Shown in pieces: positions 47,001 through 62,000 of a stretch of 64,000 bases of DNA. Made by a program: the position numbers and the translations under genes. Each line of letters begins with the position of its first letter. Positions within the stretch are counted from its first letter, which is position 1. Source of the stretch: Acridotheres tristis (Eukaryota; Chordata; Aves; Passeriformes; Sturnidae); NCBI GenBank assembly GCA_037013685.1, contig CM072891.1, forward strand, positions 10,392,501-10,456,500, written 5' to 3'. The notes below the pieces were generated by a model. It was given only the letters and a program-made list of their open reading frames with translations. It had not been told where the DNA came from and searched no databases.

Positions 47001-50000
47001 GATGTCTCGTGTAAGCAGGGATTGCTGACTCTTGCTGCCAGAAGCAGCACTGTGAATGCTATGTCAGTATATTTCCTAACCCAGAGAGTCCTTCCTAAAG
47101 TCTCATGTTGCTGTATTTAGAAAGGTCTCTGAGAAAGGGACAGGGTTGGAAACCTGGTCTTCTGCTCCAGGAATTGTAAGACAAGTAAGATTTATCCACA
47201 CTATAAACACACAGAGGATCAGCACACATAAAAATCATTCTGTCTGAAGGGTTTGTTCATCCTTCAATGGCTATGGGAAGGAAGAAACCTTTTTGTTTCC
47301 TTTGATGACCTAGCTACCTCCTCTTAATGCTTTTCCTTCTCCTGATGAAAGGAAGACTATAGTCCCAAACTCTGTATTCCAGATGCACTCATGGCTTCAT
47401 CCCCTCAAGTCAGAACCCTTCTGACTATGCCATTCACTCACCGTTCATTCACTTTAGTTCATATTGCATTGGGGTTTTTTTAAATGTAATAGCTTGTGCT
47501 TCCTTGGTACTTGGCAATTGAAGTCTACCACTACTTTTCTGACTAATGTGGTGTTTGTTTCTGATTGTGGGTGCAGGAAATGGAAAATTATAGCAGTTAT
47601 TAAGCAGAGCAAGCATTTGATTTGGCTGTCTTTTATATTCTGAAACATTCTGGGGGAAGTAGGTCTGTTATGGGAGCAATCCCCTGTCTGAAGAATTGAA
47701 ACTATTACCCTAGTTGTGCTATTACTCTAGAACTTGAGAGTACCTGACACTCATCAGCTGTAAACAAAAAAAGAGGTTTTTCTGTTTGCTTAAGCTGAGG
47801 GATGTTCAAACAAAGTGAAGAAAATATGAACAAATAGGCTAAGCAGTCTTTTTTTTATCATATCAATTTTTGCATGATATTTCTGTGTTATTCGTGACCT
47901 AAGTTCCACACAGGTCCAAGAATGGGAATCCAATAAATACCAAATTTCCGTTTAATGCCTAGAGCCTTAGCAATTGTTTTATTTATTTATTTACTTATTT
48001 AAAGTCCTATGTTTTTTTCCAGCTAAACTAAACTAAATTTCTGTTAGCTGGGTAGTGAATTTAATTCACGTTACAGTAATTCTTTATAATGGTTTTCCAA
48101 GTCTGTGTGTGTGTCAGGCCAAAATAATTTGCCTGAAAAGGCATTGAATTCTACTTGTATATGTTTAGAATAGCTTTTATTGTCTTCACGTCTTCTTGGG
48201 ATTATATAGAAATAAATGAAATATTCCATATTCAAAAGCATCCCTAAAAAGTTTTTGTCTTTTTGTCTTTATGAGAATTTTATTCTATATGCTTTAACAC
48301 TCCTTATAGAAATATCTCGATTGGACTTTCTCATGGTACCAAGGGATGGCTGCATTCCCCTTTGTCCCTAACAATGAGGAAGAAGAAGAGGAGGAAGAGG
48401 AAGAGGTAAATGGAACAGAGAAATCTCAAGATAAAAAATTAAAGGATGAAAACAAGCCAGACCCAGATGTGGCCCGATATGATGTTGTAAAGGTAAGCAC
48501 AGAGTTAGACCCAGAATCTTTTTATGAAAATAGGCTCAGCACAGTGCTGTGTGTGCTGTTGAAAATCCACCCTCCTGTGCATGCAGGATAAGAACATTCT
48601 GAACAAGAATTAGAACTCCTTCCTGGCTGTTGGTCGTTGTGTTTCTGTCATATATTACCAGGAGGATAATTTTATTGGTCTCTAAAATTGAGACTTGTCT
48701 TGTGTGATTTCAGTATCATTAATATCACTTAATTTCCTCTAGAGAATTCAGCAACAAACACACTGATGACCTGATAAGACTTCCTGAAAGACTACATACC
48801 GACATGACTTTCAGGCTCACTTACTTGAATTAATAATGAAAGGGTTCCAGCCATTATTAAAATGTCTATATGCACTTTTTAAAAGTTAAACAAGAATATT
48901 ACAGCTAGATAGTTCAGAACTAGACTCTTTTTCTTTGACATTAGGTGGCTATTTACCATTTCCCCAAATGTCATGTTTGTATTTCTCAGATTAAGATTTT
49001 TACAGTGTTCAGAAGGAATTCCTCCCACATTTTAAACCTAATCCTGTATTTTTGATATGAGATCTAAAAATAGCAAACTTTATTATCTCAAACTCAGCCT
49101 TGGTGGAGCCAATGCACCCCTCTTGCCTGCTGCAATTATTAAAACCTGTGATCACATCACTTGATCCTTGAGCTTGTGTTTGAACAGCACTTGGTCTAAA
49201 AGCATCGTTGGGTGAATGAATTACTGTACTTGGACATTTGGTCGTGTTTAGAGGCTTCCTGATTTCAGATGTGTTCTGCTAGGCGTGAGGCACTGTTTAA
49301 AAATAATAAAAGAGTGGTAGATACATTGGAGATCAGTTTGTGATTCTGTTAACTGTGTCATGGTTCAGCATAGTCCAGCTCGTTCTGAGTGGCACGAACT
49401 AAGAAGGTGTTTGGGGTGAAATTCCCCTCTGTTCCCATTGCTGAGCAGTTCCATTTCACACTTGCTTATTGGCTGGTACAACTCAATTCCCACTGTTCCA
49501 CATAGTTGGAAAAGGAGTATTTAAACTAGCTGCTGAACTTGGTCAGGCCTAGAGCCACAGCTTGCTTGGCTGCAAATTTTTGAAAGTATCAGTAGGATGA
49601 GCTCAGGTATTATTTATTTATTTGTTTGTTTGTTTATTACTCAGGTATTACTGATTTGCCTTTTCCCAGAATCACACTGTGTCGTAAACTGATGATTTAT
49701 TTCCTGGCACTGCTGCTGATCATAAAAAAAGTCACATCATCCCTATGCATCTCTTTTCTTACTGCAAAATAGGAATTTGTGTCTGTTCTCTGTTTCTACC
49801 TCTCTGACGTGACAGGTACTCTCAGACAGAGTGCTGCATTAGCTGGAGGTAGTGTCTAGCCAAAATTATTCAAGGACCTCAAGAACTTTCTTTATCAGCA
49901 GTAGGTTTTAACAGTCTTTTATAGGGAAGGTTATTTCCCTGGCACTAAGAGTTTTATACTCTGGAAAACCTAAGTATCCAAACCCCACCAGTGGTCTGAT

Positions 50001-53000
50001 TCAGAACAGAAATAAAGTTATTTCTGCTCTGTTCAGATAACCCTTGCTCATTTGCTAGCATACTTGCAAATACACAGAAACTTATTTGTTTCATGACTGC
50101 TGATTTTAAAACAGTCCCTGAAGAAGATGTAATCTCCTTTTGGCTTCCAGCAATTGAAGTACAGAGAGCACTTGTTTAGACCTTAACAGATTTTTAAATT
50201 TTTTTTTTTTACACCTTTCAGGGACTTTTGAAGACAAGGATCCAGCACCGGCTGAGGTACATCCTAGAGGTGGTGCGACCTGTTCCAGCAGTTGTCCTGG
50301 ATATACTGCACATCCTCACCCATATAGCAAGGCATTCCTCTGAAGCATGCAGCCAGGTAAATCTCCCATTGTATAAGAGCTTGGGAACAATAGAGAAAGG
50401 TTTGGAAAAGGGAAGAAATGTCAGGTGAAATTTTGGCAAGGAGATCAGACAAACTTGTCTGTTTTGCATGTCTGCTTGATTGCATACCCTTTAGTTATTT
50501 GTGCTCCCTGCTATTTCTTTGCAGCTGCTTGACTGTCCTCGATTGATTGAGACCATTGTCAGGGAATTTCTTCCTACTCAGTGGGATCCCAAAGTGGCTG
50601 AACCAGGGTTTTTACTTACCAGTCTCCACGGAGTTGCTTGTGCCAGTGCTATGAAGTTCATCAGAGTGTTGGCATCTGGAGGCCGAAATGCAACAGCCAG
50701 GCTGGTGAGTGGTTCCTGGAAGAGCTTTTCTGATTGCTAAGGCCTTTGTTCTCTATGCCTTCCTTCCTAAATAAAGAGAGAAAGCTAACTGGAGGTGACT
50801 GTGAGCTGAAGCTGAAGAAACCAGGATGAGGAAGGTGCACTAGTATGTTTTGAAGGAATTGTTGGCAGTGTCATAATAATGATACTTCTGCATAATGGTA
50901 GATGAGCTGTCTCAAGCTTTACTCTGCCTTTTATGGTTTGTGTAATGCACTCGTGAAAGTCACAGAGCCCAGCAGGGTAATAGTGACCAGGAGCAGGTGT
51001 TTAGAGCATGCATTGATGTGTGATGCTCTGTATACTCCCGTGTTTCAGGAATAGACAGCATAATACTCTATAAACCAGAGAAATAATCACTATCCTTGTG
51101 TTTTACAACCCTGGTTGAACTTTTCTGCCATTAATTTGCCTTAATAACTCTGTGATAATTCATCAGTGTTTTCAACTCCTCTTAACTTCTGGACAGGTTT
51201 TCCACTTCAGAGATAATTGCATTCCTTCATATAGGTTGTCATGCTGGTGCTATAAATGCATGAAATCTACCAAGAGCAGCATTCATTACAGTGCAAAGAG
51301 CACTTCTTAGGCTTTTTGGTTCACTATTGTTAACAGCATCTAACAAATTGCTACCCAGGAAATTGCTACTGTCAACAGAACACTGGTTTGTGCTGTGAAA
51401 TGCAGAGAATAATGATGGATAGCAGGATATTTAATGACTGTAAGTGGTATTAGGAATATAACAGAGTAAAATTCACATATTTTTCTACTTCAGGCTTTGT
51501 GTACTCCACGTATTTCACGGCATGCAAAAATTGCTTAGAAGGTTCCTGACACTCAGGCTTTGCTCCTGTTACACTCTCATATATTCTGTTACATGGACTT
51601 AAATGTGGAAATGGAAGATAAAAAAAAAACTAAATGAAAACCATCAATGTAGGAATTTATTTTAGCTAACAACAAAGTTCTTCCATCTTCCTCCTGGAAG
51701 TAAATTTGACTTTGTTCTCTGTTCTGTAGGAGAGGTGTCAGAATTTATAGTTTTGACTCATCAGCTCCTTTGCTTTCTTGCTGGTGTGCATTGATTTGCC
51801 TACAAGATGTCTCTAAAGCATTTGAAATTTAAATTACCTATAATATGTCCTTGTGCTGTGAAAAAGACATTGTTGCCTCATTTGTTTAGACAGAGCACAT
51901 AGAAGCTTTTGTATGTGTGGGAGAAGGAAAGAGAGGCTCTATTTTATGGTTAAGTAAAAATACCCAGATGTAGAGGAGGATAAAAATTATTTCTAGAGAA
52001 CTGCAAATGAGTCATGTCATGCTTAATTCAGTACCAAAATAACCTCAGAACATTTACAAGGCATCAAAATTCTATAACCTTATGAAAGTAATAGGCAGGA
52101 GGTACCTTTTGCATAAAATAAACACTGGATTATAGAAAGGCTTAGGTTGTAGAACCTCTGAAGCCCATCTAGTGTGACCTCTCCAAAAAATGTCACTATC
52201 AGTTCATTACTTTTGTAGACATCTTTTTCCACACAGTATAGCTTTACATATAAGCTTGATTAAGAGAGTTGTATTTTTGACTATTTAAAGAAGGATAATT
52301 ATATAATTTTTTAAAAAATCAGTTAAATGCTGCAGAGAACATCCAAAACACGTGTGTGTGTGGGGCAGACAAACCTCCATCAGAAATTATTTAGGTGTAG
52401 TTGGCTTGTATTAGGGATGGATTAGGTACCCCTAGGCATCCCTTCCTTCTCTCCTAATAGCCATTGACCATTTAGTAGTCTGCTCCTTAAGATTGCACAA
52501 AACAAAAGCAGATTTGAGCAGTGCAGGAAGAGTTCAGAATGAGCTGAGTTGAAATCTGCAGCTCTTCGTGTGTGCCAGAGCAATGAGGTAATGATGCATG
52601 CAGCTGATGCCCCTTATCCCTTTGTCTTTTTTGTTCTTCATCCTTTTCTTTTTCCTTGGTTTGGTTTACAGCTTAACACATTTGAGATGAAGAGTCGGCT
52701 AAGTCGCTTTATCGCTGAAGAGCCTCTGGATGTGCCTCTGCCGAGGGAGGAGGCCATGGGGCTGAGCACCGAAGCCTTCCGGCTCTGGGCTGTGGCTGCT
52801 GCCTACGGGCAGGCCTGCGACCTCTACAGGTACAGCTCCGAGCTGGAGGGATGGGCGTGGAGGGCACAGCAGAGACCGTGCACATCTGTTCCAAAGGGGC
52901 GGAGAGAGGGCTCTGCGGGCTCAGTCTCTGTTCCTTCAGGGTGTCATTCCTCACTTTCTCTGGCCCCCTGCAGTAAAACTCAGTTTCTAAGGGTATTCAG

Positions 53001-56000
53001 GCTGTGTATTGCCTTTGTCTGGTTGTTCACTATCTCCTGTGTTTAAGCACTATTTTGTTGTTTCTCCTTTACAGTGGGAGACCACTGTAGCTTTTTAGGG
53101 CTACCTCTTTTTCCCTTTGAAGGGATGAATAATCTGTGCTTGTATGGCATCAAAACTCGTGGTTTGCAGCACACCCAGGACTGAATCTGCTTGACCTTGA
53201 GGGGCAGCATGTGGGCAGCAGTCACCACACTGAGTGGGGCAGACTGGTGTACACAATCTGCACGATGCATCGACTTCCAGGTCAGGACAAGTTCTTGTGC
53301 TTGACTGCCAAGGTCTGCCCCTGGTGTAGGTCTCACCTACCTCAAGCATTAAATCTTCTCCCTGTAACTGCATTGAAGAGAGATGACTATGGAGTTGCTC
53401 TGAACTGGAGTAAAAGGGAAGCCAGTATTGAGTTTCAGAAGGGAGATTCTCATCCACAACAGCATTTTTTGTTCTTTGGCACAACCTGGTGTATGATTAA
53501 AAAAGAGTAAAAACTATATACTATTTTAGCACTGTAAATAATGTTGAGGAAAGAGACAGCAAATTCCTTAAAGATTATAAGTGTGGCTGAGAATCTGAGA
53601 ACTACTCTCCAGCAAGAATAGAATCAAAGTAGTTTTTTCAAGAGGTAATCAGAGTGTTTGGAGGCAGTCTGTTAGGTAGGTCCCACTCAGATGAAATTGG
53701 AATAGCAGTAATCTTCCTTTGTTATCTTTTTTCTATGTCAGTTTATTTTTGTTATTGTAGTGGTTCTTATAATCACATTTTAGAAATCTTTATAAATAAA
53801 TGATTTGAGAGTGTAAAGAAGATAAAGCCAGATTCTTCCAGTGGAAAGTGAAGAGCTGATGGGCCCAAATGGAAATACAGGAAATTGCACTGAAGTGTTT
53901 TTACTGTAATCTTACTAACTTTACTGTAAAGGTGATCAAACACTGGGGCATTTTTGCACAGCAAGATACTGAACTCTCCATTCTTGAAGATACTCAAAAT
54001 CTGACTGGGCATATCGCTGTGCAATCTTGCTCTTGCTGGCCTGTCTTGAACAGGGAGTTGAAATACAAATGATCTCCAGAGACCCTTTCCAACCATATCT
54101 ATTCTGTAATTCATACTACAGTGATCTCTACCCTGTGCTGGTGAGGATACTGCAGTCCCTGCCCGAGTTGCTCAGCAGGAAGAGCCCTGTGGTTGAGCTG
54201 TCTGTGCAGCGAGCTGCAGCAGTGGTTACTCTGTTGACACAAGTGACACAAACAGCAGGATACACGGCAGAGCTGCAGGCCAAGTTGAGCAGGTAGGCTC
54301 TCTAAGTAACTATTCTATGCATCTCAGTAGTTGGCATCCCATCTTCCCATTCTTTGGTTTGGAGACCTGGCTGTCACCTTTTTTTTCTCTCCTCATTTTC
54401 TGTTGTTTACTGCCCCACAGGTGGGCCCCTGTATGGTGGGTATATGCCCCCTGACACAAGATCAGAAGTGGCATCTGGTCTGACAGCTGTATGGCTGCTA
54501 GCATGCCAGAGGCAGGAGTCAAAATCCACATTAAACTGGGGCCTTAAAGGGCACTGATAGCCAAATGCCCTGCTGAAAGGAGCTAGGAAGCTGCTTTGAA
54601 CTTCTCCTGGGAGTAAAGAAAGTAAATGTCTTGAGGTTTGGAGGAAAGAGCCTCTCTGCAGAAACCAAGATGAGTCAGGCTTAAAAGGTGGTTGGTTTTG
54701 ATAGACATCAGCAGTAGGATTTGCTGCAGACACAGTTACTTTCTCTGGTGGAAAGCAAGAAACTCCTTAACTAAAGCTGAGTACTGACATAGCATTTCTA
54801 GTAAGGTTAGAGCATAGGTCAGGGGCAGAGTAGTTCAGGAGAAGAAACTTCAGCTTTTGTAAGTACATTCTACATTTATCCTTTCTGCCTAAATTATTTG
54901 GTCTGGGTTGTGGGACTATGCAAGGACTTTCCCCCTAGTTATGCTGTTGGATATAATTTTCTAGACCACACATTTCTATTGAAATTGATGATTTAGAGAG
55001 ACATTTGTTTGATACTTATTTGCTATCCTGTGTCATTCTTCCATTGTATTTCAGCAATAACTCAGAAGACAGCGAACAGATTCCACCTCCTCCAGTAGCA
55101 TGGAGTCAAGTGTCAGGCTTACAGCCCTTCCTTGAGACAAGTCTGAAAAAAATCCTTCAGCAGATATCCCAGACAGAAACTTGGCAAACTCTCCAGCCTC
55201 TGACCACAACTTGTGTGATCTTCATGGGAGTTTATTACAGTGCTTACAGTCAACAGGTAAGGCCTGACAATACAGGCTATCTTCTCATCTCACCAGCATC
55301 AGCTTGTGTAGTACCTCTGAAAACTGGAACTTACTGGCAGTTCTGAAAAAGACAGATATTAAGGCATCTAGCTGAGCACTGATTTTGTTACCACAGCTCA
55401 TATCTAGGCTGCATGACATTCAGGGTCACTTAAGTCTGCTGACCCTATATGTTAGCAGTGCCGAATATCTGTCTTCCTTTTGTGTCCTTTCATCCTTTGG
55501 GATCAGAGTCTCAATCAAGGTATGTGGTAGTCTGTTATTGTTCTGATTTACTACAGAGCTCCAAAGCATGAAGCAAATACAACATAATTTTATTTGGCAG
55601 TCATTTTTCCTAGTGGGATAAATCAAGTCATGTGTTTTTGCATTTGCTTTGGTATGAGAGCTTACATGTAGACACCTACACTGCAGTCATCTGGGTGGAA
55701 GATTGAGCATTAAGGGTCATGCCATATGAACTTCGGATAGGAAATAATCAAGATAGATTTATTTGTTGCCCCACTGACATTCAAGGTCAAATTCTGTAAC
55801 ACACAGTTGTAGTATGTGATCATCTTTTAAAGTGAGTTTTCTGAAGGTGACATGTCAGTGTGATGCTGTTGTAGAATAATGTCTTACGTTTCAGTTGCCT
55901 TAAAGATTCATGTTCTAAAGATAAATGCAATTTTCCTCTTTACTGCCCAGCTGACATGTCCGAGTTCCAACTTGGGAGAGCTGTGTTGAAGGTGTGGGGG

Positions 56001-59000
56001 TAATTTAATGGCTGTAGTTATTCACACTTGTGTAACTCCTCTGAAACTTGCCAAAAGCAACTGAGTTTATTAGTTATGGCTGGGGTGGAAACTGCCAGGA
56101 TCTCTCAAAGATGTCTTCAGGTCCCCGAAGGTTGGAATACCTTTCACAGGCTGTGAATATATCCTGAGCATTAGAGAACCAGGACAGCCAAGAGGTTAAT
56201 GCTCCTTTTTAACCTTTACAGATATCCCAGAAGAGTGACTGAGGAAACAATTTTTTAAGTCCTTGGATTGTGCTGAGATTTTGAAATTCCACTTACAAAG
56301 AGGTTCAGTCATCTACCTGTAGTTAGCTGATTAAAAAAACAAATTGTACGTAGCATGTTTAATAGATTAGTGCAAAAAAAATCAACTTGTATAATAATTA
56401 GATTAGTATATACTGGGACCTTCTTGGAATATTTTTGTTAGACTATTAAAAACTAAGGTTAACATCTTCACAAAGGTTTTACTGATTTTTGGAGGTGGAT
56501 TTCACCTGGGGGAAAATCAGATTTTATGTAATGGAAATGAGTATTTCTGTAACCCAAAGCAGCATTCTAATGAAGATAAAAAGTGTTAAAATTTGCCAGC
56601 ATGTTCCTTCAACCAGGAATATTGCTTACTAGGGTCAGAAGAATTTGGATGATTCTCTAAAAGCCACAGTTCCTCCTCTGTGCAGTGTTCATCCACAGTC
56701 ATGCTTTGATGGGTAGGTCAATCACACTTTATGCACCTGATTTTTTTGTTTTGTTTTGTTTTTTTGGAGACCACATGGTGCCACTCAGATTTCTCCAGAT
56801 AGTTCTGATCACCTTTGATCTGGTCATCTTCAATTTAAATAAAAACAAGTAGATGGTAGGAGGAGGGGGCTAGCCTAGTTTTCATTTAGGGAATCTTGAT
56901 TCCAAGGATCCCATATCTTGTTTCCAGCCAATTAAGAATCTCTGGGATACACTTTAATTCTTGAGAGTGAGAACACCTTGAGGTGCCAGCTCTCAGCTTC
57001 CACACTATGAGCAGTGAGGCCAGTTCTAACCTAGAGTAGTACCACTATGTAGGTGGTGGGGTCTGGCAAAAAGATGATAAACACAGAGGAAGTAAATAAA
57101 TCAGTCTGTCTTTTTGCTATCACTGGATGCTATGGTCATTTACTCTCTTTTCCTGTCATTCTCCATGTCTTCTACAGCCATCAGTCAATCCAGTTGACTG
57201 CTTAGAGGAGTTGGAACGTTTGACTTCAGAGATGCTGCAGCCCCTTCTCAGCCAGCCAGCCATAGACAGCATGTGGGACTTGCTCAGGTAAAACCATTGC
57301 ACTGCTGAGATGCTGTTGTCAGAAGCTAAGGGAGCCCCATTTCTATACTGTACTGTGTGTCAGCTCTCCTCCCTCTTTCCTCTTTTCCCTGTGTAATATG
57401 CCCCAGGTATGGGAATTGGAGTGCAGTAGGGCTGTGTCTACACCCTGCTTTGTCCTCCCCCCCACAGAAAAGACATGATGGCTGCAGAGGTTTGTTGCTC
57501 CTCCTTTTCTGCCGGTGCTGCTGCATGTCTGCTTTGCCATGTAACTGGATTTTTCATATCAATTTCAAATTATTTTAGTCACTCTTGGCATTCATTCTTC
57601 TTTGGTTTCACTGGTCTAAAAGAAAATAGTACAAGTAGCATTAGTTGAGTCCCTCTTACATGATGAAGTGAGTGTGTGTGTTCATGTACCATGTGTGTGT
57701 TTTGTATGGTGGTGCTTATATAAAAGAATTTGACTAGATTCACATCTTTAAGCTCCTGCAGAGCTTCACTAGGGCTTTGAAAACCCCTGCAGAGAAGTGC
57801 AAGAACAGATACCAAACTGTTCTTCCAGACATTTGGATAACATAAGCTCTGGCTCTAGGAACAGCTAAGCACTGCAGATATTCTGTCTTTCTGCTGTAGA
57901 GGGAGCCTCCTTACTAGGCTGTGATTAATCTTCTGGAGTGGGGAATCCAGAAGGCCTGACTTACAATCAGAGAGGCATCCATCCACCTCTGAGAACATCT
58001 GATGTAGAGGGCACTTGGAACTTTTGTTTTCAAGTGGTATTTGAATGGTCACCAAACAGTTTGGCCCATGTTCTTTCATGACTGAAACTGAGATCTGAAG
58101 CTCTTGGCACCAAAGCTTCCAATACAAGAGCACTCATTGGACCCTTTTCTGCCTGTCCTCACGGTTTGAAGACAATGATATAAAAGCTCATCTGCAAGAA
58201 TTCTCACTGTTCTTAACACTGGATGGTAAAAAACAGAGTGAGCTGATCCCAGCCCTAATATTTTTACAGTTTTGTCTAAACTTTCTGTGAAGTTTATGTC
58301 CAGGAGTTCAGGGTACTTTGTGAGCCCCACATGTGTTTATACATTTCCTATATGTAATACCAGTGGTAGAAAGAGCAATGCATTTAAGCAATTAGTTTTC
58401 TGCCATAGAGTAGTGATGTGGATCTTGGACAGGGTTTGCCCTATTACCCCATTACCATTGAGCAGTTTGCTTGTGGTCAGTCTTCTTTGTGGTGGTCTTA
58501 CCTATACAGACATGATGTATCTACTCTGGGCCCCACAAGCACTGCTGGTGTGGGAATTTGTAGTTTCACCTGCAGAGAAAACACACTCCAAGAGTGGTCT
58601 GCACAGTCGTGTTTATGTACATTAAAGCTGTGTTCTTTCTGAATAGAATTTAAAAATGTGCATTTCTTTAGTACATAAAGGCATTAAGTACATAAGCATT
58701 TTTGCAATGTCAATTTTAGGTATAATCTGGATTTTTGGTTTTGCCTACAAGTTTATTATTGAAATGTCTTGAGTGGGTGGGCAGCCTTATTAGCCTGGTG
58801 TGCGTATGTATGTGGGGAACGGAGCATTTTTTTAAAATCCAAGGTCCAACACTTTCAAGTCTTTGACATCAGAAATGCGTCACTGCATCAGTATTTCTGC
58901 TCATCATGACCAATTTAGCTGTTGGTTCCTGACAGCTCACTGGCATTAGCTTGTATGGCAGTAGTGCTTGGTGTACCAGCTGAGACACAGGCTTTTCGCT

Positions 59001-62000
59001 TTCACTGTCTTCAGGATTTCCATTTTGCTTCAATGTGTGGTACAGTTCAGATAGCAACATTTCAACAAGATAATTCCTCAGCACTGTGAATGCTTTTGGT
59101 CTAACCCCTCTCTCTTTTTTTGTTCACACAGGCCATGTTCTGCTTTGTGCAACCCTCTGTCCTGTTCCCCGGCACCGGAATCTGTCGGCAGCATTGCATC
59201 TCTGAGTTGCACTGGAGGCAAACCTCCTTTGAGCCTGGTTGGCTCCAAGTCACCTTTCCCCTTCCTCACTGCCCTCCTATTTCTCATCAATAAAATCACT
59301 CACATTCACAAGGGCCTGACCAGCAAGGTAAGAATAAACCTTTTCACTGTAAATTCTAGGCGAATGATGATATACTTATGAGGGAGATAAGTATTTGTAC
59401 CTTCCCAGGCATAAAAGAGTTGTAAGAAGGACTGTTAAAAGCAAATTGTTGTGCATTTTTATTTTAAAAATATTAAAGTATTATAGAGAGAAACAGCCTG
59501 ACTTTCAGAACAAGTGGGATGAGTATCAGAAAAATACCTTGTCTTTGAATTCCAATATTCAGTTCACACCAGAAAGCTGGAATTACAGAGCAGGTGATGC
59601 TTAAAGGATGGATTTATAAAGAATGTTGTGAAGAGTTTAATAACTATTGTTTGGCTAAGCAAAATATAAAACTTGAGTGTCAGTGGAGGAAAAGCATGGT
59701 TGAACCATATATAACAAAGAAAAATAAGGCTATATTAAAGAAGAGAATAAGTGCTACAGTGCTACTGAAGACTATCTTTCCTACTTTGGTTTTATTCTGA
59801 ATTTTTAGAATGAGCGAGTCATGGAAGATTGCAGACTCTAAAGAGCAAATGTCTGAACCCTAGAAAGATGGAATACCTAGCATAAGTTTTCTCAAAGCCT
59901 TCCTGTGTCACCTTGTATTGAATGAGCTGATTGGCTACTAATAGAAATATCTGGCCAGATGAGGGAAGAACATTTTAAGCCACTGGCCAGATTTCTACCT
60001 TACAGAACATTATGAAAATGTAGGCAGGGACTGTTGATTATCTGTGATGGGGATGGTCATGATGGAAGCAGGTAATCCTGAGGAAGAAAAGCAGATAAGG
60101 CTATTCTTAAATATGGATTTTGGAGTAGCCAAGAGGAATTCTCATGTGAAAGAAGGTAGGGGTGGGCCTTGGAGAGGGGTGTGTTTTGCTTTCCTCCAAA
60201 CACAAACTGTCCTAATGTTATTTGTCTCCACTTGTGATTCCTTTATAGTACAGCTCTGTGCTGGGCTTCAGAGGCTTGAAGGATTATCTGCATCAAAGCT
60301 GGCAGACTGGACCTCCCTCTGTGACTCCCTCATCTGCATGGATCCTACGCCATGAATATCACCTGCAGTACTTTGTGTTGGCATTGGCTCAGAGAATGGT
60401 ATCATTATTAGTCCTTCCATTTCTTTCCCCCAAGGAACTGACTTCACTGGCAGTTGATCTTTATGTCCCTGGTCTTTCTTGTATCTGACTTAGGTCTGGC
60501 AACTCTTCTGCTGACTTTTATGACTCACTAACAAATAACATCTTTCCAGTTGCTGATATGGGGATTTAGTTCCAAAATGCTTTGGATGGAAAAATTCTAT
60601 TTTTGCTTTTCTTTGGGATAGAGGAATAACAATGTTTTCAACTGTGTTGCTAAAAAAAATATCTAAGACAGTCGGGGGAAGCAGAAATATCTCTTGGTAT
60701 AAGTGCTGACAGCTCTTGCAGTCTGCCTCAGTCTTTCACTTCACAGTGAGATCTGTGTCTTGTTTGACCCTCCTGTCCTTGTTGATTGTCTTGTTGACAA
60801 ACGATAGAGTGCTTTTATCTGTTGTTTTGTTTCCTGTACAGGCAGGCACTTGTCCAGATTACACCCAGCATGCCTCACTCCATCACTGTGTTGCCATGGC
60901 ATTGCTAAGCCGTCTGTTGCCAGGGAGTGAGTATCTGGCTCACGAGGTCCTACTGGATCTTGCCTTTAATCCAGAGTTTCTTCCGTAAGCTTTGCATTTT
61001 TTTCCTTTCTCTAGTCTGGTACGTGGGAAAACATGGGGAAAATGGAAAAGACACCTTGGCACTGCAATTTTGTCGTGATTTTTGGCCTTTTACAGGGCCT
61101 GTAGTTAAATTTTACTTACTCATTGGCTTATTCTCTTGGCATGGAGCCTTCTAATCAGGCAAGCAAGGTGGTTGTGTATTTTTCTCTGATATACCACTGT
61201 TGAGAAATGTGACCAGTTTCTTTTGGTTTCCTCTGGGACAAGGCTCGTGCGATTCCTGATAGAACTGATCCTCCGTAAGGCCTAGCATCTTCCATCCTGA
61301 GAGTATAGAAAATAAATGAGAATTTGACATAGCCTGAAAAGCTCAATGAACCTTCCTCAAACCCTTATTTATCAAGTTTGCTGATTTGACAAATGCCATG
61401 TCTTCCACTTTACACTGGAAGAAATCATGAGCATCTCAAATATGAATCCTCTTGTATCTGGGCAAGAAGATGGTAGCAGTTCATCTTCTTCATCTCAATC
61501 TGTTTGAAATTAGCTATGGTGTATCCCTGTAGGAGGGTAAACCAAGGTGCTGTAAGGACATATTATGTTTTTTCAGAAAGAAGGAAAATCTGTTAGTGGA
61601 TTTGTTTGTGTGGTGGTGGATTGGTTTCTTTGTTGGGCCAACAAAATGGTGAGTCTTTGGTCTGAGATTGTGGCATATAGATTTGAGAAACATCCTCCAC
61701 ATGCACAGTTCCTATTAGTCTGTATGGCTCCCCGACCCTGGTACTGCCAGCTGCAAAGTTTCTGTTCTGAGAATTGTCTTACTGGTTTGTGTAGGCCTTA
61801 TCTGATATGCAGTATTTCAGCTCAGCACTCTCATGTCTGTGCTGGTAAGTAGGCTGTCTCTCTGGACAAGGGGTTTCAGGCTCCACACTAGACTGGCATT
61901 GTGTGGAGGGTTTTTATGGCACAGCCTCAGTGTTGCTGACTCCAAATGTGGTTCTGTGAATTCCCTCTAAATACCAAAGTAGCTGATGCTTTACAGGCCC

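Noticed and set aside
52549..53046. 165-codon open frame treated as a gene
   Set aside because: It is the read-through of RPAP1 exon 15 into both flanking introns. Only 52,672-52,829 is coding.
53101..53510. Overlapping open frames of about 125 codons on both strands in intron 15
   Set aside because: No family resemblance or splice connection in RPAP1 phase. Exon 15 joins exon 16 in phase without them.
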